Shown here piece after piece: positions 39,369-48,755 of a stretch of DNA of 48,755 nucleotides. Source of the stretch: Lonepinella koalarum (lineage in GTDB: Bacteria; Pseudomonadota; Gammaproteobacteria; Enterobacterales; Pasteurellaceae); assembly GCA_030525745.1 (NCBI GenBank), contig JAUNED010000013.1, positions 1 through 48,755 on the forward strand. Reading direction: 5' to 3'. The notes under the pieces were generated by a model, which saw only the letters and a program-made list of their open reading frames with translations, was not told the origin of the DNA and did not search any database. The first letter of the stretch is position 1. The number at the start of each line of letters is the position of its first letter. The position numbers and the translations under genes were made by a program.

Positions 39369-40760
39369 ATGGATTTAACCCCTGATGTGAAAAAGAGCTT
39401 TAACCCAAAAGGGCTGATTCTTTTAATTGATGTGATTTTATTTTTTGTGTTACTTAACCTTTTACCCTTTGATGCTAAAGTCAATAAAGGCTTGGCGTTG
39501 TTGGTATTTGTTGGGGTATTGTGGCTCACGGAAGCTTTGCATGTTACGGTGACAGCCTTATTGGTCCCTTTGTTGGCAATTGGTTTAGGGTTAGTTTCTA
39601 CTAAAGATGCTTTAGTGGCTTTTGCCGATCCAACTATTTTTCTGTTCTTCGGTGGCTTTGCGCTTGCTACTGCCCTGCATATTCAGAAGTTGGATGCCAT
39701 GATCGCTAACCGTATTATGGCGTTGGCGAGAGGCAACTTGAAACTTGCCGTTATCTACTTACTCTTAGTTACTGCATTTCTTTCTATGTGGATAAGTAAT
39801 ACTGCCACTGCGGCAATGATGTTGCCGCTGGCAATGGGGTTATTAAGCAAATTAGATCGTGAAAAAGAGCATAACACCTATGTTTTTGTGTTGTTGGGTA
39901 TTGCCTATAGTGCCAGTATTGGTGGAATGGGAACTTTAGTCGGTAGCCCTCCGAATGCGATTGCGGCTTCACAATTAAAACTCACCTTTTCTGATTGGTT
40001 ATGGTTTGGTTTGCCGACGATGGTTATCTTATTACCATTGATGATTGCTTCTCTTTTTGTGGTATTTAAACCAAATTTGAGCATTAAGGTTGAGCAAAAT
40101 TTTGAAAAAATTGAAATGAATTCTCAACGCTTAATGACATTAGTTATTTTTGTGTTTACTGCCCTTTGCTGGATTTTTAGTACTTCATTAAATCCGCTGG
40201 TGTCGGGTTGGTTTGGATTAGCCAAAAATATGGGGAGTTTTGATTCTGTTGTCGCATTAATGGCTGCCGCCTTAATTGCGATTACCGGCGTCGCTTCTTG
40301 GCAACAAATCCAAGAAAATACCGAATGGGGTGTGTTAATATTATTCGGTGGCGGTTTAACCTTAAGTGAAGTCTTAAAAAATTCAGGCGCAAGTAAAGTC
40401 ATGGCAGATGGCGTATTATTCTTAATTGAGGGTGGCCATTATTATTTAATTGGCTTAGTCGTGGCTGCCTTCATTATTTTCTTAACTGAATTTACGTCAA
40501 ATACCGCCAGTGCTGCCTTATTAGTGCCAATTTTTATTTCCATCGCACAAGCTTTAGGAATGAATCCACTGGGTTTAGCATTAATTATTGGTTTAGGTGC
40601 TTCTTGTGCCTTTATGTTACCTGTAGCAACGCCACCGAATGCCATTGTGTTTGGTACAGGGCAAGTGAAACAAAGTGAAATGGTAAAAGCCGGTATTGTG
40701 CTTAATATTATCTGTACTTTTGTTATTGGCACTGTGGCTTACTTATTCTGGTTTAATTAA
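39369..40760 (+). CDS. DASS (SLC13) family sodium-coupled anion/dicarboxylate transporter
   Basis: A 463 aa inner-membrane carrier with about eleven helices and two re-entrant hairpins. The two sodium-site motifs SNTATAAMMLPL (about 142-153) and SNTASAALLVPI (about 376-387) identify the VcINDY-like group; GTLVGSPPNAIA and ATPPNAIVFGTG are the paired loop segments. Family members take up succinate, malate, fumarate or sometimes sulphate; the substrate is not fixed by sequence alone, but dicarboxylate is likely given these motifs. The gene is monocistronic with its own terminator. Confidence 0.9.
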   Translation: MDLTPDVKKSFNPKGLILLIDVILFFVLLNLLPFDAKVNKGLALLVFVGVLWLTEALHVTVTALLVPLLAIGLGLVSTKDALVAFADPTIFLFFGGFALATALHIQKLDAMIANRIMALARGNLKLAVIYLLLVTAFLSMWISNTATAAMMLPLAMGLLSKLDREKEHNTYVFVLLGIAYSASIGGMGTLVGSPPNAIAASQLKLTFSDWLWFGLPTMVILLPLMIASLFVVFKPNLSIKVEQNFEKIEMNSQRLMTLVIFVFTALCWIFSTSLNPLVSGWFGLAKNMGSFDSVVALMAAALIAITGVASWQQIQENTEWGVLILFGGGLTLSEVLKNSGASKVMADGVLFLIEGGHYYLIGLVVAAFIIFLTEFTSNTASAALLVPIFISIAQALGMNPLGLALIIGLGASCAFMLPVATPPNAIVFGTGQVKQSEMVKAGIVLNIICTFVIGTVAYLFWFN

Positions 40761-40773
40761 GCTATTAGCAAAG

Positions 40774-40803
40774 AAAAATCGCATAGGCTGTATGCGATTT
40801 TTT
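40774..40803 (+). terminator. Terminator of the DASS transporter gene
   Basis: AAAAATCGCATA (40774-40785) pairs exactly with TATGCGATTTTT (40791-40802) around GGCTG, with T continuing. Confidence 0.9.
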
Positions 40804-40857
40804 ATTTTTAAATAAACATAACTATTTTCATACCACATAAAATTCTTATCATAAAAA

Positions 40858-40880
40858 AACCGCACTTTAAAAGTGCGGTT
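40858..40880. terminator. Terminator of gapA (abutting uptake sequences)
   Basis: AACCGCACTT and AAGTGCGGTT face each other across 3 nt; on the minus strand the hairpin is followed by a run of T. It lies 33 bp after the gapA stop. Confidence 0.75.
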
Positions 40881-40912
40881 AAATTTATTTAAGTTTTCAG
40901 AATAAGTTGTTA

Positions 40913-41950
<1,038 letters not shown>

Positions 41951-42011
41951 TTAAAGTTAAACAAAATTATCACGGGTCTGCTACGCTTAGTAACTCGCCG
42001 TCACCGAGCGG

Positions 42012-42017
42012 ATTATA
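42012..42017 (-). promoter_or_regulatory. -10 element of the gapA promoter
   Basis: TATAAT on the minus strand (within GCTATAATCC), about 80 bp from the start codon. No good -35 hexamer stands 16-18 bp upstream, which suits an activator-dependent promoter. The transcript would begin near 42005. Confidence 0.6.
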
Positions 42018-42060
42018 GCACAGTTTTTTTAGTGGATAAAAGAATGCAACGCCACAAACT

Positions 42061-42076
42061 TGTGATCAAGGTCAAA
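42061..42076. promoter_or_regulatory. CRP-like site upstream of gapA
   Basis: TGTGATCAAGGTCAAA matches TGTGA-N6-TCACA with one half perfect and the other at four of five. Its centre lies about 62-64 bp from the estimated gapA start point, the spacing for class I activation. It could alternatively serve gmk on the other strand. Confidence 0.45.
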
Positions 42077-42163
42077 ACTTCGTTAGAACCGACAGCACTT
42101 TTCAGATGATTTTTACATGTGTTATCGGCATAATAAGCAAGAAGTGTGAAATCGGAGGAAAAT

Positions 42164-42790
42164 ATGTCACAAGGCAAACTTTATATTCTGTCTGCACCAA
42201 GCGGCGCAGGAAAATCGTCGCTGATTTCGGCCTTATTGCAGGCTGATAAAAAAGCCAAAAGAATGGTGTCGGTATCGCATACAACACGTCCCCCCCGACC
42301 GGGTGAGGAAAATGGTGTGCATTACCATTTTGTCTCTGTCGCAGAGTTTGAATCCTTGATTGCCGAAGGGGTATTTTTAGAATACGCCAAAGTCTTTGGT
42401 GGCAATTATTATGGTACCTCTTTGCCGGCGATTGAAAAAAATTTGGCTGAAGGTATTGATGTTTTCTTAGACATTGACTGGCAAGGAGCGCAGCAAATTC
42501 GTGAAAAAGTGCGGTCTGTTAAAAGCATTTTTATTTTGCCTCCATCATTAGCGGAATTAGAGCGTCGCTTAATCGGGCGAGGTCAAGACAATGCAACAGT
42601 GATTGCAGAGCGAATGGAAAAAGCAATAAGTGAAATTTCGCATTATAACGAATATGATTATGTGATTGTAAATGATGATTTTGAACGGGCATTGGCTGAT
42701 TTACAGGCAATTTTACGCACAGAAAAACTAACACTTTCTCATCAGCTACTGGAAAATCAAGCTTTAATTGCGGAATTACTGGAAAAATAA
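42164..42790 (+). CDS. gmk: Guanylate kinase
   Basis: Phosphorylates GMP to GDP. Start at ATG 42164 ([20 protein letters not shown], 208 aa), with GGAGGA 5 nt upstream; a GTG 18 bp earlier precedes the ribosome site. P-loop [10 protein letters not shown] (about 10-19), GMP-binding [19 protein letters not shown] (about 38-56) and [14 protein letters not shown] (about 73-86) are seen. It begins the conserved gmk-rpoZ-spoT-recG group and lies divergent from gapA. Confidence 0.98.
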   Translation: MSQGKLYILSAPSGAGKSSLISALLQADKKAKRMVSVSHTTRPPRPGEENGVHYHFVSVAEFESLIAEGVFLEYAKVFGGNYYGTSLPAIEKNLAEGIDVFLDIDWQGAQQIREKVRSVKSIFILPPSLAELERRLIGRGQDNATVIAERMEKAISEISHYNEYDYVIVNDDFERALADLQAILRTEKLTLSHQLLENQALIAELLEK

Positions 42791-42853
42791 ACCGCACTTT
42801 AGTATGATTGTGAGCTTTAAAAACACATTTTAATCGTATATTTGGAGTAAATT

Positions 42854-43117
42854 ATGGCACGAGTTACAGTGCAAGAAGCCGTTGAAAAAATCGGCAATCG
42901 TTTTGATTTAATTTTAACCGCTGCACGTCGTGCAAGACAATTGCAGTTGAATCAACGTGAGCCTTTAGTACCGGAGGATAATGATAAACCTACCGTTATT
43001 GCGTTGCGTGAAATTGAAAAAGGCTTGATTAATAATGAGATTATGAACGCACAAGAGCGCCACGATGCATTGGAGCAAGAACGTGCCGATTCACAAGTGA
43101 CATCATTGTTCTCTTAA
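42854..43117 (+). CDS. rpoZ: RNA polymerase omega subunit
   Basis: An 87 aa protein ([30 protein letters not shown]), matching the family over the full length, which helps assemble beta' and forms one ppGpp site with it. GGAG precedes the ATG by 8 nt. It sits between gmk and spoT, linking the ppGpp target with the ppGpp enzyme as in E. coli. Confidence 0.98.
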   Translation: MARVTVQEAVEKIGNRFDLILTAARRARQLQLNQREPLVPEDNDKPTVIALREIEKGLINNEIMNAQERHDALEQERADSQVTSLFS

Positions 43118-43157
43118 TTTTTTCGGTTCTGCTACCTTTCATTTTCGCAGGTGTCCC

Positions 43158-45281
43158 TTGTTGCTTTTTGAACCTTTAGACAACATTATTCAGGATTATT
43201 TGCCCGTTCAACAGCTTGAATTAGTGAAACGGGCTTTTGTTGTGGCTAAAAATGCTCACGAGGGCCAGTTTCGTTCTAGTGGCGAGCCTTATATTACCCA
43301 CCCTGTTGCCGTGGCTGCTATTTTGGCAGAATTACGGTTAGATCATGAAGCGATTATTGCAGCACTTTTGCACGATGTTATTGAGGATACTCCGTATACA
43401 GAAGCCGAATTAACGGCGGAGTTTGGTAAGGCAGTAGCAGATATTGTGGAGGGGGTGTCTAAATTAGATAAACTGAAATTCCGTACTCGGCAAGAAGCGC
43501 AAGCAGCAAGTTTCCGTAAAATGATTTTGGCTATGACCAAAGATATTCGAGTGGTATTGATCAAGCTGGCTGACCGCACGCACAATATGCGTACATTAGG
43601 TGCATTGCGTCCGGATAAACGTCGCCGTATTGCGAAAGAAACCTTGGAAATTTATAGCCCGTTGGCACATCGTTTAGGCATCGAGCAAATTAAAAATGAG
43701 TTGGAAGATTTATGCTTTCAAGCGATGCACCCACAACGTTATACCGTATTGCAAAAAGTCATTCAAGTAACCAGAAAAACCAAAACAGAATTGGTTCAGC
43801 CCGTGATTGATGAGTTGCAAAAACGACTTGCAAATGCCGGAATTGTGGCTCATGTGATCGGTTCGGAAAAGCCACTTTATTATATTTATCAAGGTATTAA
43901 AAGCAAAGAGCAGCAGTTTGATTCCATTATGGATATTTATAATTTCCGCATTATTGTGAAAAATGCCGACGATTGTTATCGAGCTTTGGGGCAGGTACAT
44001 TATCTATACAAACCGCGTTCGGGAAAAATTCAGGATTATATTGCTGTACCGAAAGCTAATGGTTATCAAGCTTTACATACCTCTACTATTGGACCTAAAG
44101 GTGTGCCTGTAAAAGTGCAAATTCGCACCGAAGAAATGGATAAAATGGCAGAACTCGGTATTATTGCTCACTGGATTTACAGTGAGGATGGTAAGCACGA
44201 TAATACAACGGCACAAATTAAAGCACAGCATTGGTTACAAAATATCATTGAATTGCAACAAAGTGCGGGCAATTCTTTTGAATTTATTGAAAGCATCAAA
44301 TCTGATTTGTTTTCGGATGAGATTTATGTGTTCACACCAAAGGGTCGCATTGTAGAATTACCTGCTGGAGCCACAGCCGTTGATTTTGCTTATGCGGTGC
44401 ATTCTGATATTGGACGTAAATGTGTTGGTGCGAAAGTAGATCGTATGGCGTATCCGCTTTCACAGCCTTTAAAATCAGGTCAAACTGTTGATATTCTGAC
44501 TTCCCAAACGGCTCAACCTAAAGCAAATTGGCTGAATTTTGTGGTGACAGGAAAAGCACGTTCGGCGATCCGACAAAGCCTTAAACATCTACAATATGAA
44601 AAAGCTAAAGAGTTAGGCAAGCAACAATTATTGCGTGCCTTATTGCCACTAACATTGGAAGAATTGGATCAAGAACGCATTTATCATGTATTGGCTGATT
44701 TAAAATTAGTGAGCCTTGAGGAATTATATATTGAGATTGGTTTAGGAAACCAACTGAGTTTGTTGATGGCACATCAATTATTGGGTAAAAATGTTGAAAT
44801 TGATGTGGATGGTGATAGTGCAAATAATAAAATCGGCATTCATGCTGACGGGCAACTCCCAATGCAGTTTGCACAATGTTGCCACCCTATTCCCAAAGAT
44901 CCTATTATGGCGTATTCCAATCCTGAAAAAGGTTTGATTATTCATCATGCGGATTGTACTAATGTGCAAAAACAAGCTGGAAATCAACCGCACTTTATTC
45001 CTGTCCAATGGGAAAGTTCGGAAAGTGCGGTGGAATTTGAGGCGGAATTACATATTGAAATTCGTAATCATGCTACGGCACTGGCAGAGCTGATGACAGC
45101 GGTTAGCCTTGCGGAAAGTACCCTTCACAATATTTGGTCGGAAGAAAACGGCAATATTTATCAGGTTGTGTTATTGGTTGGCGTCAGTGATGTAACACAC
45201 CTTAATCGGGTAATGATGGGCATTAGTACATTATCCGACACTATTTCCGTTAAACGGAATATCAACAATGTCGAACACTAG
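43158..45281 (+). CDS. spoT: Bifunctional (p)ppGpp synthetase/hydrolase SpoT
   Basis: Controls the alarmone ppGpp. The 707 aa protein carries an HD hydrolase domain (HDVIED with His72-Asp73; LADRTHNMRTLG about 137-148), a synthetase domain (about 230-350, YNFRIIVKNADDCYRALG), TGS (DEIYVFTPKGRIVELPAGAT about 391-410), and a C-terminal ACT domain. The start is a TTG at 43158: AGGTG lies 4 nt upstream, and (M)LLFEPLDNIIQDYLP aligns with the E. coli N terminus MYLFESL; no in-frame ATG is near. It overlaps recG by 14 nt. Confidence 0.97.
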   Translation: MLLFEPLDNIIQDYLPVQQLELVKRAFVVAKNAHEGQFRSSGEPYITHPVAVAAILAELRLDHEAIIAALLHDVIEDTPYTEAELTAEFGKAVADIVEGVSKLDKLKFRTRQEAQAASFRKMILAMTKDIRVVLIKLADRTHNMRTLGALRPDKRRRIAKETLEIYSPLAHRLGIEQIKNELEDLCFQAMHPQRYTVLQKVIQVTRKTKTELVQPVIDELQKRLANAGIVAHVIGSEKPLYYIYQGIKSKEQQFDSIMDIYNFRIIVKNADDCYRALGQVHYLYKPRSGKIQDYIAVPKANGYQALHTSTIGPKGVPVKVQIRTEEMDKMAELGIIAHWIYSEDGKHDNTTAQIKAQHWLQNIIELQQSAGNSFEFIESIKSDLFSDEIYVFTPKGRIVELPAGATAVDFAYAVHSDIGRKCVGAKVDRMAYPLSQPLKSGQTVDILTSQTAQPKANWLNFVVTGKARSAIRQSLKHLQYEKAKELGKQQLLRALLPLTLEELDQERIYHVLADLKLVSLEELYIEIGLGNQLSLLMAHQLLGKNVEIDVDGDSANNKIGIHADGQLPMQFAQCCHPIPKDPIMAYSNPEKGLIIHHADCTNVQKQAGNQPHFIPVQWESSESAVEFEAELHIEIRNHATALAELMTAVSLAESTLHNIWSEENGNIYQVVLLVGVSDVTHLNRVMMGISTLSDTISVKRNINNVEH

Positions 45282-47355
45282 TGTTTTTTTAGATGCAGTG
45301 CCTTTAACCACTTTATCAGGTGTCGGCGCTGCAATGGTGGAAAAACTTGCTCGTCTCGGTATTTTCAATTTACAAGATTTACTTCTCCATTTACCTCTTC
45401 GCTATGAAGATCGTACTCGAATTACAGCAATCTCAGATTTACGTCCCGAGCAATATGCAACTATTGAGGCTGTGGTGCAAACTTGTGAAGTACAATTTGG
45501 TCGCCGTCCGATATTAACTGTCAGCTTATCTGATGGCACATCTAAAATTATGTTGCGTTTTTTTAATTTTAACGCAGGCATGAAAAACAGTTTTCAGATA
45601 GGTGTACGGGTAAAAGCTTTTGGCGAGGTAAAGCGTGGTCGTTTTATGGCAGAAATGCATCATCCTGAATATCAAATTTTGCGTGATAATCAGACAGTTA
45701 AGCTTGAGGAAACCTTAACGCCGATTTATAGCACAACGGAAGGTTTAAAACAGACTTCATTGCGGAAATTGATTGATCAGGCTTTGTTATTATTGGATAA
45801 CACGCCCATAGCTGAATTGTTACCGCAGGATTGTAATCCGTCTCCTTTTAGCTTAAAAGAGGCAATTCGTTTTTTACATCGCCCAACACCCGAGGTTTCC
45901 TTGGAAAGCCTTGAAAAAGGCGAACACCCAGCTCAAGTGCGGTTGATTTTTGAAGAGTTTCTTGCACATAATTTAGCAATGCAAAAAGTACGCATTGGCA
46001 CACAGCAGTATTCAGCCTATGTTTTAGCTTATCAAACGGCGTTAAAACAACATTTTTTAAATCGTTTACCTTTTCAACCGACTAATGCACAAATGCGTGT
46101 TGTTGCAGAAATTGAACGGGATTTGAACCGCACTTTTCCAATGATGCGATTAGTACAGGGCGATGTAGGATCAGGTAAAACTTTGGTTGCAGCCTTAGCA
46201 GCCTTAGCAGCAATTGATAATGGGAAGCAGGTGGCGCTGATGGCACCAACGGAAATTCTTGCGGAACAGCATGCGGAGAATTTTCGTCGTTGGTTTGAAC
46301 CTTTGGGGATTCAAGTGGGCTGGTTGGCCGGGAAAGTAAAAGGAAAAGCACGTCAAATTTCGTTAGAGAGAATTAGAACAGGCGATGTACAAATGGTTGT
46401 CGGCACACATGCCTTATTTCAGGATGAAGTACTGTTTGCCGAATTAGCCTTAGTCATTATTGATGAACAACACCGTTTTGGTGTGCATCAACGTTTAATG
46501 TTACGCGAAAAAGGCGAGAAATCAGGTATTTATCCACATCAATTGATTATGACGGCAACGCCAATTCCAAGAACCTTGGCAATGACAGTGTATGCGGACT
46601 TGGATACGTCTATTATTGATGAATTGCCACCGGGAAGAACTCCCATTAAAACCCTTGTTATTTCTGAGGAACGTCGTGCAGAGATTGTTTTGAGAGTGCA
46701 TCATGCTTGCACTAATGATAAACGTCAAGTGTATTGGGTCTGTACGCTGATTGATGAAAGTGAAGTACTTGAAGCCCAAGCGGCTGAAGCGACGGCTGAA
46801 GATCTGCAAAAAAGTTTACCGCACTTACGCATTGGGTTGGTACACGGACGTATGAAGCCGGCAGAGAAACAAAGAGTGATGGCAGCATTTAAGGCAGCAG
46901 AACTCGATGTTTTGGTTGCAACGACGGTAATCGAGGTGGGGGTTGATGTGCCTAATGCCAGTTTAATGATTATTGAAAATGCCGAACGTCTTGGTTTATC
47001 TCAATTACATCAATTACGAGGGCGAGTGGGCCGAGGCTCTGTGGCTTCCTTTTGTGTCTTGATGTATAAACCGCCACTGGGTAAAATTTCACAAAAACGG
47101 TTGCAAGTATTGAGAGAGAGCCAAGACGGTTTTATGATTGCGGAAAAAGATTTGGATATTCGTGGCGCCGGTGAGGTTTTAGGAACAAAACAAACCGGTA
47201 TGGCAGAATTTAAAGTGGCTGATTTAATGCGTGATCGTAAACTTATTCCAGCCGTTCAATCTTATGCTCAACATCTATTAGCTAACTATCCGGAACGAGT
47301 AGAACCCTTAATTCGTCGCTGGTTGGGACAACGTGAGATTTACAGTAATGCTTAA
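45268..47355 (+). CDS. recG: ATP-dependent DNA helicase RecG
   Basis: Branch-migration helicase for stalled forks and R-loops, 695 aa (E. coli 693). Wedge (OB) domain in residues about 50-155; helicase motifs LVQGDVGSGKTLVAALAAL (I, about 295-313), MAPTEILAEQH (Ia), IIDEQHRFGVHQR (II, about 397-409), MTATPIPRTLAMT (III, about 424-436), ATTVIEVGVDVPNA and LRGRVGRGSVASFC (VI, about 585-598). It overlaps spoT by 14 nt and ubiC by 8 nt. trmH, which lies between spoT and recG in E. coli, is absent. Confidence 0.98.
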   Translation: MSNTSVFLDAVPLTTLSGVGAAMVEKLARLGIFNLQDLLLHLPLRYEDRTRITAISDLRPEQYATIEAVVQTCEVQFGRRPILTVSLSDGTSKIMLRFFNFNAGMKNSFQIGVRVKAFGEVKRGRFMAEMHHPEYQILRDNQTVKLEETLTPIYSTTEGLKQTSLRKLIDQALLLLDNTPIAELLPQDCNPSPFSLKEAIRFLHRPTPEVSLESLEKGEHPAQVRLIFEEFLAHNLAMQKVRIGTQQYSAYVLAYQTALKQHFLNRLPFQPTNAQMRVVAEIERDLNRTFPMMRLVQGDVGSGKTLVAALAALAAIDNGKQVALMAPTEILAEQHAENFRRWFEPLGIQVGWLAGKVKGKARQISLERIRTGDVQMVVGTHALFQDEVLFAELALVIIDEQHRFGVHQRLMLREKGEKSGIYPHQLIMTATPIPRTLAMTVYADLDTSIIDELPPGRTPIKTLVISEERRAEIVLRVHHACTNDKRQVYWVCTLIDESEVLEAQAAEATAEDLQKSLPHLRIGLVHGRMKPAEKQRVMAAFKAAELDVLVATTVIEVGVDVPNASLMIIENAERLGLSQLHQLRGRVGRGSVASFCVLMYKPPLGKISQKRLQVLRESQDGFMIAEKDLDIRGAGEVLGTKQTGMAEFKVADLMRDRKLIPAVQSYAQHLLANYPERVEPLIRRWLGQREIYSNA

Positions 47356-47824
47356 TGATTATCGGCGAATTTTATCACAAAACTTGTGGAAAACAGACCG
47401 CACTTTTTTGACGGAAAATTTGGCAGATTGGCTTTTAACCGAAGATTCCCTAACAGCTAAATTGGAACAATGTTATGCTAAATTTACTGTATCCGTACTT
47501 GCCGAAAAATGGACAGACAAAGACGAATGGTTGAGAGAAGTTATCCTGTGGGGAGACGGAAAGGCCTTAGTTTTTGCTCAAACATATTTTTCGGCAAATT
47601 TAATGTCAGCTTATGGTAATGATATTTTACGGCTTAATCAAACCCCTTTGGGGTATTGGCTATTTGCGAAAAATCCGCAGAGAATACAAACACAATGGCA
47701 ACAGGATCCAATGAGCAATTTGTATGCGCGTCGTTCACATTTTCAAATTGATAATGCCGATGTCATAATCAGTGAATTATTTTTGGCAGAGTTTGATTTT
47801 CCGCTTCCAAAAGAGATGGAGTAA
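47348..47824 (+). CDS. ubiC: Chorismate pyruvate-lyase
   Basis: Makes 4-hydroxybenzoate from chorismate, the first step of ubiquinone synthesis. The family is weakly conserved, but [15 protein letters not shown] (about 28-42), [19 protein letters not shown] (about 62-80; Arg binding the product), [11 protein letters not shown] (about 97-107) and [19 protein letters not shown] (about 127-145, with the Glu) line up with E. coli UbiC. Start: ATG 47348 (MLNDYRRIL, 158 aa) is preferred over a GTG five codons earlier. It overlaps recG by 8 nt and ends 2 nt before murI. ubiA is not beside it. Confidence 0.88.
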   Translation: MLNDYRRILSQNLWKTDRTFLTENLADWLLTEDSLTAKLEQCYAKFTVSVLAEKWTDKDEWLREVILWGDGKALVFAQTYFSANLMSAYGNDILRLNQTPLGYWLFAKNPQRIQTQWQQDPMSNLYARRSHFQIDNADVIISELFLAEFDFPLPKEME

Positions 47825-47826
47825 AA

Positions 47827-48630
47827 ATGGCTAAACCCACAATTTTATTTTTTGATTCGGGTGTCGGTGGCTTGAGCGTTTATGCTGAAGTGCGAAAATT
47901 ATTACCTGATTGTCATTATTTGTACTGTTTTGATAATGCTTTTTTCCCGTTTTCAGAGAAAAGTGAATCGACGATCATTGATCGAACCTTAGCAATTTGT
48001 GAAAAAATCAATCAGCAATTCCCACTGGATTTGATTGTTATTGCCTGTAATACAGCCAGTACGGTTGTTTTACCGGCATTGCGACAACAATTCAATATTC
48101 CTATTGTTGGTACAGTACCTGCCATTAAACCTGCTGCACAACTATCACAAACCAAAAGGATTGGTTTGTTAGCTACTAAAGGGACGGTGCAGCGTGCTTA
48201 TGTCGATGAATTAATTAAAGAATATGCCACAGATTGTCATGTGGAAAAAATTGGTACGACAAAGCTTGTGGAAATTGCAGAGCAAAAATTACGCGGATAT
48301 TCAGTTGATCTGATTGCGTTGAAAAACGAATTAAATGCTTGGAGTGAACAAGATAGCTTGGATACAGTGATTTTAGGTTGCACACATTTCCCACTGATTA
48401 AACAGGAAATTCAAATTTGTTTACCTAAGGTAAAGTATTTCGTGGATTCAGGCAAAGCGATTGCAAAACGAGTGCAATATTTACTTTCTGGTTTAAAAGT
48501 ACGGTCGGAAAATCAAAAGAATAATCAGATTTTTTGTACTAAATCTGTTGAGAGACAAGAAAAATTTGAACAAACATTAAAGTTATGGGGATTTGACAAA
48601 TTACTTTTACTAGACTTAATAGCTAAATAA
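47827..48630 (+). CDS. murI: Glutamate racemase
   Basis: Supplies D-glutamate for peptidoglycan. The 267 aa protein has [17 protein letters not shown] (about 6-22), [15 protein letters not shown] (about 74-88, catalytic Cys) and [14 protein letters not shown] (about 184-197, second Cys), the two-cysteine pattern. Length fits. It ends the gmk-to-murI series. In E. coli and Haemophilus murI also lies next to an rRNA operon, in keeping with the promoter right after it. Confidence 0.97.
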   Translation: MAKPTILFFDSGVGGLSVYAEVRKLLPDCHYLYCFDNAFFPFSEKSESTIIDRTLAICEKINQQFPLDLIVIACNTASTVVLPALRQQFNIPIVGTVPAIKPAAQLSQTKRIGLLATKGTVQRAYVDELIKEYATDCHVEKIGTTKLVEIAEQKLRGYSVDLIALKNELNAWSEQDSLDTVILGCTHFPLIKQEIQICLPKVKYFVDSGKAIAKRVQYLLSGLKVRSENQKNNQIFCTKSVERQEKFEQTLKLWGFDKLLLLDLIAK

Positions 48631-48680
48631 GTATTAAATTTGCACAGATGGATTAAAAAATGTTCGTTTAACGAAGGAAA

Positions 48681-48740
48681 ATAATATTTTTACAAAAATT
48701 GCTTGCAAGGTATTTTGATTTGCGTATAATGCGCACCACA
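48681..48740 (+). promoter_or_regulatory. Strong promoter, probably of an rRNA operon
   Basis: TTGCAA (48703-48708), 16-bp spacer, TATAAT (48725-48730), then the G/C-rich discriminator GCGCACC. An A/T-rich block (AATATTTTTACAAAAA, 48683-48698) sits where an UP element would be. The pattern is that of stringently controlled stable-RNA promoters, and the position after murI supports 16S rRNA beyond the window edge. The downstream gene is not visible. Confidence 0.7.
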
Positions 48741-48755
48741 CAACGACGCACTGTT

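Noticed and set aside
46530-46538. Perfect DnaA box TTATCCACA
   Set aside because: Single copy inside recG, with no cluster of boxes or A+T-rich unwinding region nearby; chance match. mioC and gyrB near one another also do not by themselves mark an origin.

Overview
The window is chromosomal core DNA from a gammaproteobacterium of the family Pasteurellaceae. The clearest sign is the Haemophilus-type DNA uptake signal: I counted about 60 exact copies of the 9-mer AAGTGCGGT or its complement, roughly one per 0.8 kb, inside genes and, as inverted pairs, in terminator-like hairpins. Base composition (A+T rich, roughly 40% G+C by eye) and the protein sequences fit Haemophilus or Aggregatibacter. 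A full-length aconitase B argues against H. influenzae itself, which is known for an incomplete oxidative TCA branch; Aggregatibacter or a relative is my best guess. No tRNA gene, CRISPR array, prophage or intact insertion sequence was seen.

Layout. 1-6.2 kb: the 5' part of purL (minus) under a PurR-type operator, acnB, a membrane-anchored metallophosphoesterase, and a periplasmic AfuA-like binding protein with no transporter genes beside it. 5.7-8.8 kb: the anaerobic ribonucleotide reductase pair nrdD-nrdG (minus) with a textbook pair of NrdR boxes upstream and a palindrome-rich spacer between the genes. 8.8-11.5 kb: tsaD, a small membrane protein and proB (minus); between proB and its apparent terminator sits a 200-bp element with 18-bp terminal inverted repeats. 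11.8-15.9 kb: the macromolecular-synthesis operon rpsU-dnaG-rpoD. 16-21.3 kb: pnp, nlpI, deaD (RNA decay and helicase functions). 21.3-26.2 kb: a small lipoprotein, a YafJ-like amidotransferase, rpoH and zapB (minus), glpX-waaF. 26.2-31.1 kb: mioC, gyrB and a DUF4153-type membrane protein (minus). 31.2-36.0 kb: def-fmt-rsmB, with mscL and trkA in the opposite direction, and a run of four tight hairpins between def and fmt. 36.1-40.8 kb: an LgtF/WaaE-like glycosyltransferase and trmO (minus), menA, rraA, and a DASS-family transporter. 40.9-48.7 kb: gapA (minus), then gmk-rpoZ-spoT-recG-ubiC-murI. The window ends in a strong promoter with a G/C-rich discriminator, probably that of a ribosomal RNA operon lying just outside.

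Themes. Most genes serve information processing (replication primase, gyrase, two sigma factors, RNA polymerase omega, RNA decay, tRNA and rRNA modification, N-formylmethionine metabolism) and the stringent response. No unfamiliar multi-gene system is evident. The less explained signals are in spacers: the def-fmt hairpin array, the nested palindrome between nrdG and nrdD, the terminal-repeat element beside proB with a solo end beside trmO, a terminator-like hairpin just ahead of tsaD, and palindromes in the rpsU and pnp leaders. deaD also seems to have a stop codon 11 codons before a natural-looking end.
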